Assembly (NCBI RefSeq): GCF_000004195.4
Contig: NC_030678.2
Location: 58,497,378-58,561,377, forward strand
Reading direction: 5' to 3'
DNA: 64,000 nt
Source: Xenopus tropicalis
Taxonomy: Eukaryota; Chordata; Amphibia; Anura; Pipidae
The notes beneath the pieces were generated by a model. That model was not told the DNA's origin and did no database searches. It worked only from the letters and a program-made list of their open reading frames with translations. Positions 22,320 through 35,515 of this stretch are shown here, piece by piece. How positions within the stretch are numbered: the stretch's first letter is position 1; the number at the start of each line of letters is the position of its first letter. The position numbers and the translations under genes were made by a program.

Positions 22320-22651
22320 GGTCCCCATACACGGGCAGATCCGCTTGCTTGGCGATGTCGCCAAGCGAGCGTATCTTCTCCCGATATCCCCCACCTATGG
22401 GTGGGCGATATCGGTAGAATCCAGGGTAATTCGATCGTTTGGCCCTGGGCATAGGCAAAGTCGGTCCGGGGACCACATCAACAAGCCGATGCGGTCCCCG
22501 ATCCAACTAGATTTTCTAACCTGCCTGACGATTTCAGGCCAGATACCGGTCGGGCAGGCCCGTCGGGAGTGCCTGTACATGGGCCGATTAGCTGCCGAAT
22601 CGGTCCAAGGGGCCGATATCGGCAGCTACTATCGGCCCGTGTATGGGGACC
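22320..22651. mobile_element. GGTCCCCATACACGG-type foldback element, complete
   Basis: 332 bp from GGTCCCCATACACGGGCAG to CCCGTGTATGGGGACC, with TTAA at 22316-22319 and 22652-22655. Reference copy for the pieces at 158-342 and 3685-5980. Confidence 0.9.
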
Positions 22652-22825
22652 TTAAAAGGTGCTTACCTGAAACAAGAGGAAGTGGATAGCCAGAAGTACT
22701 CCCTTTAAGCATTGTTTGAGCAATTCTCAATGTGACCACACATGCACAAATCGGCAGATTAGATTGTTGAATGAATTTGCAACCTACAGAGACCTGTTGT
22801 TTTATAAATATATTTTATTTATGCA

Positions 22826-22965
22826 TTTATAAATACTGAGCCAATTTGCCCAGGGCAATAACCAATGTCAATCAGATGTGTGTCCTTATTGCTTTAACAG
22901 CAGCTGGCTGAATAAGCAAATCACTGATTGGTTACCTTGGAGTCCCACTTTCTATTTTTTTCTTG
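22826..22965. repeat. Possible dispersed repeat with inverted CCAAT words
   Basis: GCCCAGGGCAATAACCAATG on the left and CTGATTGGTTACCTTGGAG on the right form an imperfect inverted repeat resembling a common Xenopus dispersed element. Weak evidence. Confidence 0.4.
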
Positions 22966-23169
22966 GGGGACCCAAATACGTTGCATTATTTGCTTTAGGA
23001 GAATCACTATAAAATCCGCTTATAATCAAAGTTTTTTTGGATCGTGACCCACATGGTAAAAAAATCCTTTATTTTGCACATATTGCCATTCCTTCCAATT
23101 GCCCTTGTATGAAACTCTGACTAGACTAGTCTTATAAACAGGAATGTTACTGAATGGCATATGACAGAA

Positions 23170-23470
23170 TGTGGGCGCGGCGGCAGGTAGTGTCGGAAGC
23201 TAGTCCCACACAGGAAAGACATCCACAAATCGCCCATACCGAGGAAATTGTCAACATAGCTTTATCCAGCCAACAGTTAGTTAATCATATTAGTTTTATA
23301 GGCTCCGCCTACCAGCGCGCTGATTGGCCGATGCTCCTCCCGGCGCTTGGCTCTCCGCGTTCGCTCACACAGGCTGAGCAGTGGTTTCCAATGCACAGGA
23401 GGCGGACACGGTGGCCGCTCCCTGGTTCTCACTACTTCTCATAGGCTGAGAGGTGGAAATATCTGTGTGA
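23170..23470 (+). promoter_or_regulatory. Probable MID1 promoter, CpG-richer TATA-less region
   Basis: This stretch stands out from the AT-rich surroundings by many CpGs. It holds a GC-box-like GGCTCCGCCT (23301-23310), an inverted CCAAT box (ATTGG at 23323-23327) and a CpG cluster at 23313-23361, with no TATA box. It is free of the MITEs that fill the preceding 5 kb and lies upstream of a good splice donor on the MID1 strand. Assignment to MID1 is inference: MID1 is known to use several alternative first exons and promoters in mammals, and no other gene is visible in the window. Confidence 0.55.
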
Positions 23471-23630
23471 AGTTAATGCAGTTTCTCTAAGCAAGGAAAT
23501 CCCACCACAATTCTGGGATCTGCCGGCACAACAGTAGATGGTATTGCGCTCGTTTTCTAAAAGTTGCTGTGCGGGACAGATTGCCATATTACCTAGCTGT
23601 ATGGATTATGGGATACTAATCATGACTCAG
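23400..23630 (+). other. Candidate MID1 non-coding exon 1
   Basis: The sequence from the CpG-rich core to ATGACTCAG/GTAAGAT is non-repetitive and ends in a near-consensus donor at 23631. The 5' end is not defined by anything I can see, so the start given is approximate. An ATG at 23601 (G at +4) opens a frame that reaches the donor in phase 0 and would continue into exon 2 as an upstream ORF. Splicing to 53548 would create an intron of about 29.9 kb. Confidence 0.5.
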
Positions 23631-24589
23631 GTAAGATGCATGTGCTTCTGACACTGTGCATGACCGAACATGAGCAATGTGCTGCGAATACTGTTGCTTC
23701 TGCCCCTGACGCACTGTCATGTGCTTCCCTAATACTAAAGGGCAAGTTATGTGCTGGGCACAACTTTCGCTCCCCCTGTAAGAAATCAGTCAATGACTTG
23801 CTTTGTTGAGGGATTTAATGAGCTCTCTGGATGGGGACAGGAACCCATTGTCTGATCACTCAGATTATGCAAATAGGTCTTTGTCATTGACAATGCATGG
23901 ATACTTGCCAACTGTCCTCAGTTCCATGGACTGTCTATTTGTATTTAATATGTCACTCTGGAAATGCCCATACCCTGGGTAATGTATTGTGGGTGACTGT
24001 ATCAGTGTATGAGATACTCAACCTTTTATCATTTACTAGAGAAAGACATATGGTAGACTTGAAAGTTTGCAGAGTATACTAAGCCAGTATCTCCTTTTGT
24101 ACGCTGTTTTTAACAGTTTTGTAAAACTTGCCAATTACTCAAAAAAATTTAAAAACCAATACTGTGACAAGACTGTTATTGCCAGTGCCTATAACCCACA
24201 GAGGTCCAGCCTTTGGTTGTACAACTTGTAGCATTCACTGACAGCTGAAGACGGGGCTATTTCTCAATAACATCTAGAGGCATGCAGGCTGTGAGACCCT
24301 TCTGTAAAATATAGTTATGAAACGAGAGCTGTATTGTATTAGGAATGATCATTGGGTGGATCATGTGCGCTGGACGCGGGGCCCTCTTGAAACAAGCCTC
24401 AGTAGGTGCACTGACCCAGCAGCAAAGTGTCACTGGGCATTTGTTTCAAATATTAGCAAATGTGTGCATGGAAAATGACTGTGACATGCAGAATGAATAC
24501 ATCTTTCACTGACACTGCAAACAGGGTTGTATGTCATGCTGAAAAGTCTCCTGCATAGCATAAAGTTTTGGGAAGGGCTCTCTTCACCT

Positions 24590-24719
24590 CTTGTATCGGT
24601 TATTGATTGCTTTATATGTTACTCTGTATGTCCAATGTATGAAACCCACTTATTGTACAGCGCTGCAGAATATGTTGGCGCTTTATAAATAAATGTTAAT
24701 AATAAATGTTAATAATAAA
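24590..24719 (+). repeat. Retroposon 3' end with TTTATAAATAAATG tail
   Basis: CTTATTGTACAGCGCTGCAG, ATATGTTGGCGCTTTATAAA, then a tail of AAATGTTAATAAT repeats (two copies). Best preserved tail of this family in the window. Confidence 0.65.
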
Positions 24720-27254
24720 ATGTAAATAAGGGTAACAGACTGGACATTTCTGAACAATTTCTCGCATTCACAGACAAGCTCAGGTTGGACATCTCCTTTG
24801 GGAATGTTTCATTTAAACCCAAGAAATAAAATGGAGCATTTGCCTGTCATTAGATTCTGGGAGTTGTAGTTCCACAACAGTTAAAGTCTTTGGTACTAAA
24901 TAGCTTTCAGCATGTAAATTCCTTCCTCTGTGTCAGTTTTGAAAATGTGAAACCTGAATTGAGCACTGTTCATTTTAAACCTCACTTGAAAAACTTTAAA
25001 AGAATGCAGTCTTCAGAATTTTCAATGCTCTTTCCCAGCAGGGAGGAAAAAAATAATGTGGGTTTTCTCCATAGTGCGTTACTGATCAGATATAATTTGC
25101 AGCACACCACCCTAGTGGCATGAGCATTTAATGTAAAAAGCTAAATGTGGGTAAGTGTTCCACAAGTAAAATGTATATTAGTTAATTAGTGGTTGGGCAT
25201 TTACCCAGTAGGAAGCCTGGCATGCTGATTGTATTCGCTGTGTGCTTGCTTTGATCGCTTAGGTGGTTAATAGACAAGCAGGGTAACTATGGGAACCTCT
25301 GCTGTAGGTTAGTGGGAACAGAGGAGATGCAGTCAGTGGGGACAAAGGCTAGTTTGTTAATTTAGCATGTATAGGAAATCAAACAGGAGATTTTGTAAAG
25401 TTGGCAATGATTAATTTGCATGATGTTCTAGTAGTATAAGAAAAAGGGGGGGGGTATTGTAAAAAAGTGTCTTATAAAATGTATAAGCGCTTTTAACCAA
25501 GCCCCACAATTGTGCTTTGTCTTTTGTTATCAGGAGAACAAAGCAAGGCAAAATACATTTGTTTGAATTTGAGAAGTAAATATTTGAATATGTATGAGAC
25601 TGTGAGTGAGTCAGATATAATTGTTTGTGCTCTGAATGTAGAATTTCCTTTGGTGCATTCATTGTTAGCTTTTTCGGTTGTTGTCCTTTATTTGTCTAAC
25701 TCTCTCACAACTACTAATGGCAATAAAAGGTGTCATCAGAAAGTGTTACAGTTCACACTAGCCATTTTCACAAGATCATTATAGATCCCAGTCCGCTGCC
25801 TCCAATATGTCACTTAGATATCTTTCTGAAATCACTGACCATGTGATTTTCATATCTTATTGCTTTTATATTGCATGTCATCTGTAATTAATTTCAATAT
25901 CTCTAATTTTAATAGTTTGTTGTTAGTTTGATTAAAGCGATCTATTTGTCATAGGAAATGAGGAAGTGACAATATACAGGGACTTGTAATTTAATCATCA
26001 ACCCTCTGATCAGATGTCTTATTTGTGAATAATAAAGTTTATGCAGGTCCTTCTCCAAATAATAGTGCTGGTACTTTAAAATAAACTGTAAGATGTTTAA
26101 TCTAACAACCTTTGAAGTTTCCTTTCAGTTTTATAAGCTGGAGGCAGGAAAGTGGCTTGTATCTGGTATCTTACAATTGCAATTTACCACAGAGGTCAGT
26201 GTATTTATGTGACCTATGGCCTGGTGGTGGTCACTGCTGTTGCATTGAAGTGGGATTAGGCCTTGTGCAAGGTGACCTTGAGTTAAGCCTTTGATCTTCC
26301 TTTTTCCACTGAAGCACAACAATCAGATTCTCACATTGGGTTGCACCAATATTGTTCTTTAGAAGTACACATAGTCTGACAGCTATTCAGAATGTATTGG
26401 TAAAAAATAATTACACTTGCATGCCTCTAGGGGTCAGCCTTAAAGCTTGTGAAAAGGATTGAGCAGCAACTGTTCTTCAGTAACTTCAGGAATTTTATTT
26501 GTTGATTTTGTGTTTTGTTATTTGGTTTAAATTGTCACTAAATTCTATTTTGCATTGTTTAGGTTTGTTAGGAATGTTTGTTAAAATGTGCGCCTGCAGC
26601 TTGTAGTTGTGTTGTTAATAGTAAGAAAAATTAAAGCCAGGAAAGTCTGAGAATTGTAAGAACACTAGGAAACAAGTGTTTTTCTTAACAGTTATTGTCC
26701 AACTGCTGTCATAAGACAACTGATTGATAGTACTAGTGTCTCTGTTACAGTAGCTTTTAGGATGCCTTTCTGTCTACCTTTCTACTTCACAATGTTTAAG
26801 GAAAACTCTAGTGGTTATAAGTTGTGAAGACAAAACTTTCCTAAAATGCATATTATTTGGGTCCCTTGTTAGCTTTTCTTGCTGGCACTGGTTAAGAGGC
26901 AGATCACCCATAAGGCATTTATAGATATTATAAGTTTTGCTAGAGACATGAAAACCTAACATTGCCCTTATGTTATCCATGTACAGGCGTTTGCACATTA
27001 TTTGCCCTCAATGTGCAACTTGATAGAGCTGAATCAGAGAAAACAAAAACCTACTGTAGATATGAGAAATATTAAAGTATATATTTACTGACCTTTACAT
27101 TGTGCTAATCTTTATAGCAGTGTTTTTGTAAATGTTTTGTCTTGGGTAGAACAGTGGCTTTTAAATGGGAAACTGATGATCATGGGCACTTCAATGTCAT
27201 TAAGACTTTACTGCTGAGGAGCTATAAAGTTTAGGCCTCTGCATTAATATGAGT

Positions 27255-27272
27255 TATATATATATATATATA
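27255..27272. repeat. (AT)n microsatellite
   Basis: Short uninterrupted TA run in intron 1. Confidence 0.85.
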
Positions 27273-28511
27273 ATGATAGTTGTCTTATGGAAATGCAATG
27301 CAATGATAACAGCTATTTCCAAGCCTGCAGTGAAGGGCATTTCAATTGCTGTGGTTCTCTATTAAGAGGACGTTAGCAGTCATTGAGGGAAAAATCTCCT
27401 TATGATTTGGGTGTATCAGTGATCACAGAAAATTATTGGTAGAGGAATAGAAAGTGAGGAACCTTCCCATCAATTACCAAATGATTGTGGCTATGTGAGA
27501 TTTCAGTGTAAAGCTGTTCTAAGGCAAGTGCAATGTTGCTGTTAATGTAATCTAAATGAGGGCTCATTTTACATGTCTGGGAATAACATCTCACTTTAGA
27601 GCTCTAATATTAAATAATTTACTGTGAGCTTAAGAACAAATGGCACTTTCATGTTGAAGGAAAGTGTCAGATTTTACACAATCATAAAGCTTAGTGCTTC
27701 CTGGCTTTGAACAATAAACCCTGACACCTTATTACTGACACTAATCAGGCAGTTTTTATGATGGGTGGGAATCTGATAATTCTATTCATTTTCTTTTGTA
27801 ACGTAGATGACTGGGTTTTGACATTTTTAATTAAAGGCAAATTAAACTCAGAGTGTGTTGTGTTTAAAAAAATATATCTGTCAAATATAATCTTGTTTCC
27901 CTTATAGGAAAAACATGTAAAATAAATACTGGGGCAGTCATGTAACCAGGTCTGGAACAATTTTAGTTTATTTTTTCAGCATGGCCTTAAAGTGAAGCTG
28001 GTTCTACATGAAAGTACCAGTCTTTCTGAAATTATTTTAACACTAGCAGATATATATGCAAATGTTTCAGTCCTGTCACAGAAATTGAGAGAGAAAATAA
28101 TCATGTTGTCCTTCAGCTTCCTCAGCTTAGAACATAACACAATTAGGTCTAGTTATGCCTTATTTTTCTTGTGTTTTTTTCATACAGATTGGTGTTTTTT
28201 GGCGTTTTTTTCAGTGTTGACGCTCAGGAAGCCATGTTGACAGCAACTGCGAAAAACCTCTGTTTTTAGCCTTGAGGCATGTGCTTTGCAATATGTGATT
28301 ATGTCTCTTGTTTGTCATGGAAATTGTAAATATAATTCCTTGTGATATTATTTTGTGATATTATTATAGATGTGCGTCACCAGCTTATTGTGTCGCTTTA
28401 CGCATTGTATATAATAGGGATCTATTTATATGATAGCCACATTTGCTAACCCTGTTAAACCATTTTTTCTCTCAACTTTGACCCCAGGTTACAAAGCATA
28501 CAAGTAGTACT

Positions 28512-28822
28512 ACAGGTATGGGACCTGGGGAGTTTCCGGATAAGGGGTCTTTCCGTAATTTGTATCTCCTACCTTAAGTTTTCTAAAAAAAAATATTTAA
28601 ACAGTAATTAAACCCACTAGGATTGTTTTGGCTCCAATAAGGATTAATTATATCTTAGTTGGGATCAAGTACAAGGTACTGTTTTATTATAACAGAGAAA
28701 AAGGAAATCATTTTTAAAAATGTGAATTATTTGATTATAATGGAGTCTATGGGAAATGGCCTTTCCGTAATTTGGAACTTTCTGGATAATGGGTTTTCCA
28801 AAAAAGGGGTCCGATAACTGTA
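28512..28822. mobile_element. ACAGGTATGGGACC foldback element
   Basis: Starts ACAGGTATGGGACCTGGGG and ends with GGGTCCGATAACTGT. Inverted blocks TTTCCGGATAAGGGG, TTTCCGTAATTTG and TTGGCTCCAATAAGG recur at 39.4, 46.4, 51.8, 59.5 and 63.3 kb. A very abundant Xenopus MITE type; no open frame. Confidence 0.8.
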
Positions 28823-31800
28823 CTACTTTTGCAGTTTGTCAGATTCCATATGTGCTGGTAATCTCCATTTGCAAGGCTAATGTCCTATGTGATATTTCTT
28901 CTTTTGGCAAAAAAAAATGCTGGTGAAGAAAACACCACTACTGGGCTAGATTATGGCCCAAAAATACATACTGAAGTGTTTTTAGCTCAAAATTTGCCCT
29001 GGGTACACACAGGTGGATGCTCTTGTAAATATTGGCATTATGTTCCGGAAATAGCAGGTGATGGTCATGTTTTCTCCACCTGAATCTTTGCAAGGCAATA
29101 TGGCACAGAAAATGTCACGTGACGTGAGTCTAGCTGGAGCTTACAAATGTTTACACCAAAATGGAATAAAATAGTAATAAAATATTTTTTTTAGGTCACA
29201 CTACAAGGGTGTAGTTAAAACTATCAATGGTGTTGATATTTCAGTTATTTTGCACAAAATAATTTATTCATCCTACCATAGGAATTAAAGTACATTTTTT
29301 TAAAAATTTCTGTAGAAATAGGACAAAATTTATTTCTCACGGTATAAGTCAAGGATTATTATATAGCCATGGTTATTTTTATACAGTCCAAATCTTCATA
29401 CACTTTGCTGGAAGTCTGGGGCTTCCAGTGCATTGTAGTCTTTTGAAATGGGCAGGGAGTAGATTCTTGACACCTCTACAACTTTACTTTTACTCATATT
29501 GAATTGGTATAAACAGTCTGCATACATTATTGCCTCTAAAAATATGTTCTTGCAACACTTTCATCCGTGCATATATAGCAACTGCGATTGCAAAATATAA
29601 CTTGTACAGCACGGTGAGATTAGCTTTTATAATCTTTCTCAGTAGTTGTTGTTTTAATTCAGATTGTCAGTGGTTCATAGAAAGAACACAGTTAACAGGC
29701 GCTTGTGAGTACAGGCAGTGAGCATTGCAAAAACAGCTTATTGTGTTAGATAGGTCAGTGGGATTTGACCTAGTTTTGTTAGCAGCCGGAGCATGATGTC
29801 AGTGGAAGTCATGTCACAGATGTGGATGAAGCATGCTACATCAGTTTAGCATTCTTTCTTTCTATAGCTGCTGCTTCAACGTCTTTTACTTTTTCCTTCT
29901 CCATAATTGACTTAAACATAATCCTTCATCTTGCAGATAGCATTGAAGGGATGCTTTATATATAACTTTATATAAAATTTGTTTTTCAAGCCATTCCTTT
30001 GCAATTAGAAATAATAATAGATTTTCAAATAATACTTTAATATAATGTTCTAACATTCTATTTTATCTTGTTTACCTAATGCAAACATTTTTAAAGACAT
30101 TACACAAGACAGCAAAGCATTGGAAGCCTTACTCCGTCTACAGTTGGACCCTGTGGATAGTCAAATGGTGTTAATTATCTTTTTTGGCACTCAAGCCCAA
30201 CAAATTAATTGCAAAGGTCTCAAAACTGGTCTAAAAACTGCCACTAACCAGCCATGACAGATTTTATTAAGTTTATTAATTTTTGTCTGGGGGGCACTCT
30301 CCTCAGTGCTTACCTCAGACCCTGGTCCATCTTGTTTTTTGCCTCTGGAAACTTGTTCTTTGCATGTACAAAAGAGCAAAACTATAGTTCATATTTTACT
30401 ATACTGCACATGCATGCAGCCCAGAGCAGCTGCAAGGGATCCCTGGAACAGTCAAGAAGATACTTAGTGGTGAAGTCCAAATCTTTCTTTAAAGTAGTGG
30501 GTCACTTAGCCAATTAATCATACTTTTGTGGGTTAAAATGTAACAAATTGATGATGCCATATTAAAAAATCTATAGCCACATGAATTGATGCTGTTTGGT
30601 CAAAGAAAATACAGTGGTAACTTGCTTTTCTTGTGGTGTTGGTGCTCCATGGAGTGTAGTCCATGCTGTTAACATTCCCTTTTTTTCTGTTTCCTACCAT
30701 ATCATGGGATTACTTCACATGGTTTTAGTCTCAGAATGCAGGTTTTATGTTACCATTTACCTGTGTATGCTAGTGCTGTCACAAATACAACAAAAGGCCA
30801 TAATTCTGTCTGTGTAGCAAGGGGAGCATTAACAGCTTGGGGCATCCGCATTCCTAAGGAATTACTTTCATGCTGCTATATTTTATATACTTCACAAGCA
30901 CATCTGCAAGCTGTAAATACTGGCATGGGTCAAGTGGGCAAAACTATGAAATGAGCAAGGCTAGAGATTACAGAATGGCTTGCAGAAAGGCTAAAGATTA
31001 CACAATACACATTCTGGATGCAATGTTAGGTATCACTTTTGTTAGTCAACAACTTCACATGCGTTTTGCACTAAAATAGTAAAACTTCATAGTCTTGTGT
31101 GCCTTATTGCTGCAGTATTCTGATGGCGATCAAATGCCCCTACCACCACCAAACAGATTTCTATTGCGACCAATGGGAAGTACTGTGGGTTACCATGCAC
31201 GTACATTAATCTGTTTTTTTCAGTCATAATCACGCAGGGGGACCCATACCAATTTACAATTTAAGTCAATAGTGAGCATTTTTAATGGCTGCTAAAACAA
31301 AATATCTTTGCTAAAAGATGGCAGATAAAGCAAAATGTTATCTTTAAAACATACATTTTATTGGCCTGCTGTGAATTTTGAATCCATAAATACTGGAGAG
31401 CTGCAATAAGCAGGGCTATCAAATGGTGCAGTGCAAACAAAGATGGAACACAGGTTTGCAAATATTTTTTTACCTTTTTTGTATCAAATACGTTGGCAAA
31501 GTTTATATCTTTTGTTTTTAATAACTCTGTTTATTACATTTCTTTTTAAATATTGTATTTTAGTTTTCTTGTTGCATTTATGAAGATATCTGCTTAATTC
31601 AGAAGAGAGGCAGCTAAAACAACCTAGCATTCTGCCATATTTCATGATACTTTGGCACGTGAACTAACTTTTATTGATTATTACCTATGGATATGATTTA
31701 TTGTTAAATTAATAAACATATCTATGCACAAATAAAGAAAGCATGGTGAGAATCAGTAATGGCACACAGAGCAGATTTGTTACCATCCATTGAGCTGAGA

Positions 31801-33099
31801 GGGATATGTCTAAAACCAGTTGTTCACCCTGTGCAGTTAGAGTCTGACTGCTTTTGGACTTATGTCTATTGTGATAAACTCTCTCTGGCGCAATAGCGGA
31901 GAAGGAAGAGGCTTTGCATTCTGCTGTGAGATTACAGTGACACAGTGTATGTACAAAAAACTAATGCTGAAACCAGGCCTTATCTAACAAAAGCAGTCTT
32001 CTCTTTGGTTGTTGGTGAATAGACCAGATATATATTTCTGTGACAGTACTTGCTAGTCAAGCTGAACCTGAGATTCTAGTTAATGAGGACTCACCAAGTG
32101 TGACTCAAATATGTTCACAACCACTGCTTGCCCTGAACATGTGCCGCAAAGAGCAAATGTTAACTGAGACTAATCACTTTAGCTGGCAACTAGAAACAAA
32201 TGTTGTTTTAAAGTCTCACATCAAGGGGTTAGAAATATCAGCATGGTCAAAAGCATTCCTTCTACCTAGGAGACAAGAATGTTCAGCCCACACCATTCCT
32301 CCTAATGCTTTCAACAATGCTTTACAGCTGCAAAAGTGGGCAAAGAGACTGGAACTGTGAAAATATGGCAGCGCTGAAAGAAGATGATATTTATGTTACT
32401 ACACGTGGGACACATTCAAGCATTTGAAATGATGTGCCTGTCTGCCAGTTTTATATTTAATCAAGAAACTAACATAACTATCTGTTTTAAAATGAATTAC
32501 CTTATAAATATTACAGATGTTTAACAGCCAGGCTTCAGTATATTATAAAAGGATGTTGATTATGCAGTGTAAAACAAGTGTTAATTATGCAAAATGTACA
32601 TAGTAAAGTGTGACAACACTGATAATACAGGCAGAGACCATTCCTTACTTGAAAATTTGCATTAATAAGCCAGTGAAAAATGCAGTGATACTTGCCCTGT
32701 TACCATTACTATGAGCAAGATGAGTGCTGATGTTGTGGTTGCCTATGTTTGTTACTTCTTCCAGGACATATGCTGAAACACACACACACATATGTTACAA
32801 ATACACATATGTATTTATATGTCGTATGAAACTTATTCCCTATACTTTAATGTTTAGATACTTCTTGCAGCATTCTTTCACTTGATACATGTGTTGAAAC
32901 CTAATAACCACTTACTCTTAACTGCAACACTTGTAACACTATAGTTTCACCTATTTTCACTCCATTTTACTATATTTCTTTGCCTCTTTTTGCTTCTTTT
33001 TCCATGCTGTTTGTTTACAGTGGTTGCTATGGTTACCAGAGGCACTTTTTGGCGCCATTTTTGTGGGAAAGTACTTAAATTGTGTGTTGGTATTCAGTC

Positions 33100-33260
33100 T
33101 GTTGGTTTGTCCCTGAAGAAGAGTACTGTTCGTACTCGAAACGATGGAGTTTTTTCAATAAACTTTTATTCTTTTGCACCAAGTCCCTGAGTGTGCAGTA
33201 CTCTTCCTCTATATGTCTATTTTTTGACCTGCACCCAGGGCTGTTATTTTGGCGACTCAT
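33100..33260. repeat. Probable dispersed repeat, CCTGAAGAAG...CTCGAAACG type
   Basis: CCCTGAAGAAGAGTACTG followed by TCGTACTCGAAACGATGG and, 80 bp on, GCAGTACTCTTCC as an inverted word. The pattern is known from dispersed repeats in amphibians and fish, but I cannot name the family. Confidence 0.4.
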
Positions 33261-33484
33261 ATTTATTAATGCTGTTACTGGCAACACACCATTTAGCAAA
33301 ATGAAAGAAATCATAGTACATAAAGGGTTATACCCATGTATTCTTTTTTATTCACTAGACAATTTATATTTACATTATGATATATTCATGACATTAGGAG
33401 ACGTATTCTGCTGTCAGCCTTAGACTACAAATTCTGGTGGGGCAGGGATTGATGTGTGATGTTAATTATGAAAAATAACATGAA

Positions 33485-33735
33485 TGCATAATTCAAAGTA
33501 ATGACCCTCACTTTCAAAGCAGTTCACAATTCTGCCCCACCCCATATCTCTGAACTCATTTCTAAATACTCCCCAAACCGCTTGTTACGCTCCTCTAATG
33601 ACCTGCTCCTCAACTCCTCTCTCATTACCTCCTCACTCTTTTGCATTGAAGATTGCAAATGCTACACCCCTTCTCTAGAATTATCTCCCATATTATGTCT
33701 GACTTTCTCCCAATCTTTCTTTCTTCAAAAGATCT
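33485..33735 (+). pseudogene. L2-like LINE ORF2 C-terminal remnant
   Basis: The frame reads LTFKAVHNSAPPHISELISK and then SPNRLLRSSNDLLL, the motif order (KALHGLAPPYL, YTPSRSLRSS in typical copies) of the C-terminal end of L2-clade LINE polyproteins. It decays towards the end (ELSPILCLTFSQSFF in place of the usual LWNSLP region). No other part of the element is seen. Confidence 0.65.
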
Positions 33736-33737
33736 CT

Positions 33738-33906
33738 TTAAAATGCAATGGTGGCTCAGTGATTAGTACTTTTGCCATGCAGCGCTAGGGACCATAGTAT
33801 GTGTAAATGTGATGGGGACCTTCCTGTAAGCTCCTCTGGGACAGGGACTGATGTAAATGATGAATAATCTATGTAAAGCACTGTGGAAATGTGTCTATAT
33901 AGCTAT
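33738..33906 (+). repeat. SINE-like retroposon with tRNA-like head, internally deleted
   Basis: Head AATGGTGGCTCAGTGATTAG, GCAGCGCTAGGGACC, then GTAAGCTCCTCTGGGACAGG, TGATGAATAATCTATG and TAAAGCACTGTGGAAATGTG, in the order of an abundant Xenopus retroposon. About 200 bp of the usual middle part (GTTCGAATCCC-containing) is missing. Confidence 0.6.
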
Positions 33907-34318
33907 AGTTACAAGAACATCTAGGACAGAAAATAAGTGTACACGCCAGATCCCTTACTTTTCAAAAACACAAGTACTAGGTTTACTTTGATAAAGAACA
34001 GATGCAATTGTCTCATTTTGGAAGTGAGGAAACCAAAGTACTATAAAACCCATAGAAACCCTGGGTAACTTACAGATGTCATGCAGGTAGTGCCCTGATT
34101 GGAAATTAAAGGAGAACACAATGAAAACAACCCCAGGCTCCCCCAGAGCTCTTGCTCTCCCCTCCTGACCCACAAATAGCAGCTATTACTTTTTCAGAAC
34201 ACAAAATGCAGCATATTGCAATGGGATTGGTGAGCGACATCCTACGCAACTCCAGGTCACTTTACTGCTATCTCTGCACAGTGGCATGTGCAGGTGAAGC
34301 CAATGTAGATCTTTCTAA

Positions 34319-34659
34319 AGGTGGCCATACACGCACCGATATTATCGTACGAAACCTCGTTTCGTACGATAATCGGTGCGTGTATGGCATGTCAGCGAGC
34401 CGACCGATATCGCAGGAAGCTGCTGATATCGGTCGACTCGCCGATCGGCCAGGTTAGAAAATTTTGATCGGGCGCCATAGAAGGCGCCTGACCAAAATTC
34501 TCCCTTCAGAGCTGAATCGGCAGAAGGAGGTAGAAATTCTATTGTTTCTACCTCCTTACCTGCCGATTCAGCCCTGAATGGTGTGTGGCGGATCTGACGA
34601 TGTTTCGTGCGACCGACGGTCGTACGAAACATCGTGAGATCGCCACGTGTATGGCCAGC
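34319..34659. mobile_element. GGTGGCCATACACG-type foldback element, complete
   Basis: Starts AGGTGGCCATACACGCACCG with a terminal hairpin (CGTACGAAAC...GTTTCGTACG) and ends ACGTGTATGGCCAGC before TTAA (34660-34663). Left target site CTAA (34315-34318). Contains the AATCGGCAG/GGAGGTAGAAA palindrome of the family. Confidence 0.88.
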
Positions 34660-35205
34660 TTAATGCTCTGTGTCGGTGGATAAGACCCAGAGCAGCACAA
34701 GAGGGTGCTTGCCAACCCCCGTGCTGCTGTTCATTTTTAGTAAGTAACAGCGATTGCTATGATTATATGCAGGTAGTACTGTATTGATGAATACTAGAAA
34801 GTGATCTTAATACTGAAAACTGATGTATAATTTTACATTCCTTACTTTCTTTTACATCATTTGCACAAATTATCATATTTATTCTAAGCTTATATAATCA
34901 TTAAGCTGTTTAACTCTGAACCATGAAATGAAAAGTTTGTCATGGGAAAGCTAGTGTAAGTTTGTGGGAAATTTGCAAATTTACACACAATTGATGCCTC
35001 AAATCAAGTCACGTCAGGGGCAATTCGTTTTGTGTATTGTCAGAAAAAGAATAGAATTTGCAGATCCTTATGATTCTCATGTTTACACTTGCTTTTAGAG
35101 TTCTCAGAATGAAAAATCACATATCTTTATTGTTTAGATTCTTTTAGACATACTGAGTATCTTGAAGAATCATTTCTCTCAGTATATACACATAGTACAC
35201 ACTTA

Positions 35206-35512
35206 GGGGCACATTTACTAATCCACGAACGTCCGAAAAGCGCCCGAATGCGTTTTTTTTCATAATTATCGGTATTTTGCGACCTTTTCGCGAATTGTCG
35301 CGAATTTTTCGAGCACAATACGAAAAAGTTGCGACAATTCGCGAAAGTCGTAATGGCTATGAAAAAGTTGCGACAATTCATGAAAGTCATAATGGCTATG
35401 AAAAAGTCGCGACGGGGATGAAAAAAACGCAAAAAATACGAAAAAGTCGCAAAATGTTCATTTCCAATCCGATTTTTACCCATTCGGATTCGTGGATTAG
35501 TAAATCAGCCCC
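35206..35512. mobile_element. GGGGCACATTTACTAAT foldback MITE, first of a pair
   Basis: TTA at 35203-35205 and 35513-35515; ends GGGGCACATTTACTAATCCA and GGATTAGTAAATCAGCCCC. The right TTA is shared with the next element. Confidence 0.85.
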
Positions 35513-35515
35513 TTA

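Noticed and set aside
20146..22506. Regularly placed palindromes looking like a CRISPR or integron array
   Set aside because: Spacing is irregular, units have TAA target sites and inverted ends, and the genome is vertebrate; these are MITEs.
32040..32360. 106-codon open frame on the plus strand
   Set aside because: No domain, no Kozak context or splice sites of note, and AT-rich intron sequence around it; a frame of this length is expected by chance.
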